Source: Candidatus Brocadia pituitae (lineage in GTDB: Bacteria; Planctomycetota; Brocadiia; Brocadiales; Brocadiaceae). From it: DNA of 64,000 nucleotides. The position numbers and the translations under genes were made by a program. Position 1 is the stretch's first letter. Each line of letters starts with the position of its first letter. The notes below the pieces were generated by a model, which worked only from the letters and a program-made list of their open reading frames with translations, was not told where the DNA came from and did not search any database. Where the stretch lies: contig AP021856.1 in the NCBI GenBank assembly GCA_017347445.1, positions 1,992,613 to 2,056,612 on the forward strand, given 5' to 3'. Positions 62,267 through 64,000 of this stretch are shown one piece after another.

Positions 62267-64000
62267 ATGATATCCATTAAAGAAAATATTGAAAAGCTTC
62301 GTGACACAATACGATACCACGACAGAAAGTACTACGTAGAAAATAACCCAGAGATTACTGATTACGAATATGATCAACGTATAAAAGAATTACAGCAACT
62401 CGAAAAGGCATACCCACACCTTATTACATCTGATTCTCCTACCCAGCGAGTAGGGGGAGAACCCCTTACGCAGTTTTCCACGATTAGCCATAAAATTCCC
62501 ATGCTGAGTATCGACAATACTTATTCAGATAAGGAATTGAGAGAATTTGATCAGCGCATAAAGAGAATGGCAGGTATTGATGTTCATCAGGATATTGAAT
62601 ACGTTGTTGAATTAAAGATTGATGGAGTTGCGGTCACGCTTTGGTATGAAAAGGGCTTGTTTGCGTGGGGGGCCACCAGGGGTGACGGTTTTAGGGGTGA
62701 TGAAGTAACGGCAAATTTAAGAACGGTTCGGCAAATTCCACTGAAATTAAAACCTGCTGACAGAAGGCAGGAAATCCCGCCTGTTTTAGAGATTCGGGGA
62801 GAGATTTACCTGCCTAACAAAGAATTCCAGAGGCTGAATGAGGAACGGGAAGAAGCGGGCGAGCCGCAATTCGCCAATCCCCGAAATGCTGCCGCAGGTA
62901 CCCTGAAACTGCTCGACCCTCGCGTTACAGCGAAAAGACGTTTGCGTATATTTGCTTATGCGGCTGGATATGTTGAGGGCTGTGAACTCAAAACTCACCT
63001 GCAGTGCCTGGAACTGATTCACTGTTTTGGGCTGCCTGTGAATCCGCATACCCGCGTATGCGAGAATATCGCATCGGTTATTCAGTATTGCAACGAGTGG
63101 GACAAGAAGCGCGACGGTCTTGATTATCTGGTAGATGGCATGGTTATCAAGGTTAATTCTCTTCTCTTGCATGAGCAATTAGGCGCTACGAGCAAGGCTC
63201 CGCGCTGGGCGATTTCTTACAAATATCAGCCAGAACAGGCGGTTACAAATATTGAGGAGATTGTCACGCAGGTTGGGAAGACCGGAACGATAACACCCGT
63301 TGCAAATCTTTCCCCGGTTCTTCTTGCAGGCACGATGGTCAGCCGTGCTACGCTTCATAATTTTGAAGAGATTTCCCGAAAGGATATACGGGCAGGAGAC
63401 CATGTGATAGTGCAAAAGGCCGGAGAGATTATTCCACAGGTCGTCTCCGTAGTAAAAGAAAAACGGAATGGTACGGAACGGATTTTTCAAGAGCCAGCGT
63501 TTTGTCCTGAATGTAAGGGCGTCGTCCGGAAAGATGGTGTATACCTGCGCTGCCATAATCCTTTTTGCCGGGCACAGGCGAAAAGGCGTATTCAATACTT
63601 TGCAAGCCGCCACGCCATGGATATAGAAGGGTTTGGTCCAGCACTTGTTGAACAATTGGTTGACAAAGGATTTTTAAAAGATTATGCTGATATCTACTAT
63701 CTCCGGCACCACGATTTGGTGAATTTAGAACGGATGGGCGAAAAATCAGCCTCAAACGTGATGGGTGCTATAGGGGAAAGCAAACAACGGAATTTAGAAC
63801 GATTAATTTGTGGCCTGGGGATACCTAATGTAGGTATCCATACGGCAGAAGTCTTGTCGGAACACTTCGATACACTCGATACGTTAGCACAGGCAACTCT
63901 GGAAGAATTGGAAGGGATTTATGAAATAGGGCCGGTAGTTGCCAAGAGCATCCTTGAGTTTTTTCAGGACAAACACACGCAGGGAATTATCGAAAGACTG
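62267..64000 (+). CDS. ligA: NAD-dependent DNA ligase LigA (3' end beyond window)
   Basis: 578 codons from ATG 62267 to the last base, without a stop. The adenylation lysine is in YVVELKIDGVAVTLW (KxDG), preceded by the NAD-binding Ia domain (YHDRKYYVENNPEITDYEYD). The OB fold, zinc finger (FCPECKGVVRK..RCHNPFC) and helix-hairpin-helix repeats (MGEKSASNVMGAI, GIPNVGIHTAEVL) follow in the usual order; only the last part and the BRCT domain lie outside. It seals nicks in replication and repair. No strong ribosome site is visible. Confidence 0.96.
   Translation, partial: MISIKENIEKLRDTIRYHDRKYYVENNPEITDYEYDQRIKELQQLEKAYPHLITSDSPTQRVGGEPLTQFSTISHKIPMLSIDNTYSDKELREFDQRIKRMAGIDVHQDIEYVVELKIDGVAVTLWYEKGLFAWGATRGDGFRGDEVTANLRTVRQIPLKLKPADRRQEIPPVLEIRGEIYLPNKEFQRLNEEREEAGEPQFANPRNAAAGTLKLLDPRVTAKRRLRIFAYAAGYVEGCELKTHLQCLELIHCFGLPVNPHTRVCENIASVIQYCNEWDKKRDGLDYLVDGMVIKVNSLLLHEQLGATSKAPRWAISYKYQPEQAVTNIEEIVTQVGKTGTITPVANLSPVLLAGTMVSRATLHNFEEISRKDIRAGDHVIVQKAGEIIPQVVSVVKEKRNGTERIFQEPAFCPECKGVVRKDGVYLRCHNPFCRAQAKRRIQYFASRHAMDIEGFGPALVEQLVDKGFLKDYADIYYLRHHDLVNLERMGEKSASNVMGAIGESKQRNLERLICGLGIPNVGIHTAEVLSEHFDTLDTLAQATLEELEGIYEIGPVVAKSILEFFQDKHTQGIIERL

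Overview
The window looks like the genome of an anammox-type planctomycete (order Brocadiales). The evidence is a PVC-type small basic protein, an nrfHA pair plus a class II cytochrome c, a cyanase, and a genome crowded with insertion sequences, short palindromic repeats and broken toxin-antitoxin genes. This is inference: there is no rRNA gene in the window and no search was run.

Layout. 1-5.6 kb: DUF433/DUF5615 and nucleotidyltransferase pairs, then radical SAM, glycosyltransferase and purM. 5.8-7.8 kb: nrfHA (ammonifying nitrite reductase) on the minus strand. 7.8-9.5 kb: a DUF72 gene cut by an IS630-type element. 9.6-18.6 kb: a minus-strand metal-efflux operon reading blaI-like repressor, M56 sensor protease, tolC-like, cusB-like adaptor, a GxxExxY gene, cusA-like pump. 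It has a BlaI-type operator between its -35 and -10 boxes. 18.8-22.7 kb: galE; then a promoter, a c-di-GMP-I-type riboswitch and a terminator, followed by two small genes interrupted by UGA at redox-site positions (rhodanese-like and thioredoxin-like), each with a bacterial SECIS-like hairpin; then pirin. 23.5-30.7 kb: cytochrome c, pepF, Smr, GIY-YIG, yaeQ, a zinc ribbon and an M16 protease.

31-44 kb is a decayed accessory region. It holds hicBA, cyanase, a nonsense-mutated PIN toxin, a broken DUF4160/DUF2442 pair, a second DUF433/DUF5615 pair, an ORF-less group II intron, a degenerate IS701-like element, a methyltransferase, and an LPS-kinase-like gene split by an IS with a 10-bp target duplication. 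It ends with a MITE and fragments of IS630 and IS200. 44-56.5 kb: a DUF4258/DUF2283 pair, then a three-gene restriction/defence-like operon (SNF2 helicase, adenine methyltransferase, type III Res-like helicase). An rve-type IS has cut the methyltransferase's last codons off; the lost C-terminus is still readable beyond the IS. 56.9-64 kb is ordinary chromosome: recD2, an operon of SPOR-like protein, small basic protein and aminotransferase, and ligA running off the right edge.

The strongest candidate for something overlooked is the pair of UGA-containing genes at 20186-21105 under apparent c-di-GMP riboswitch control. The split SNF2-MTase-Res operon and the BlaI/M56-controlled efflux operon with a seven-fold metal-binding adaptor come next.
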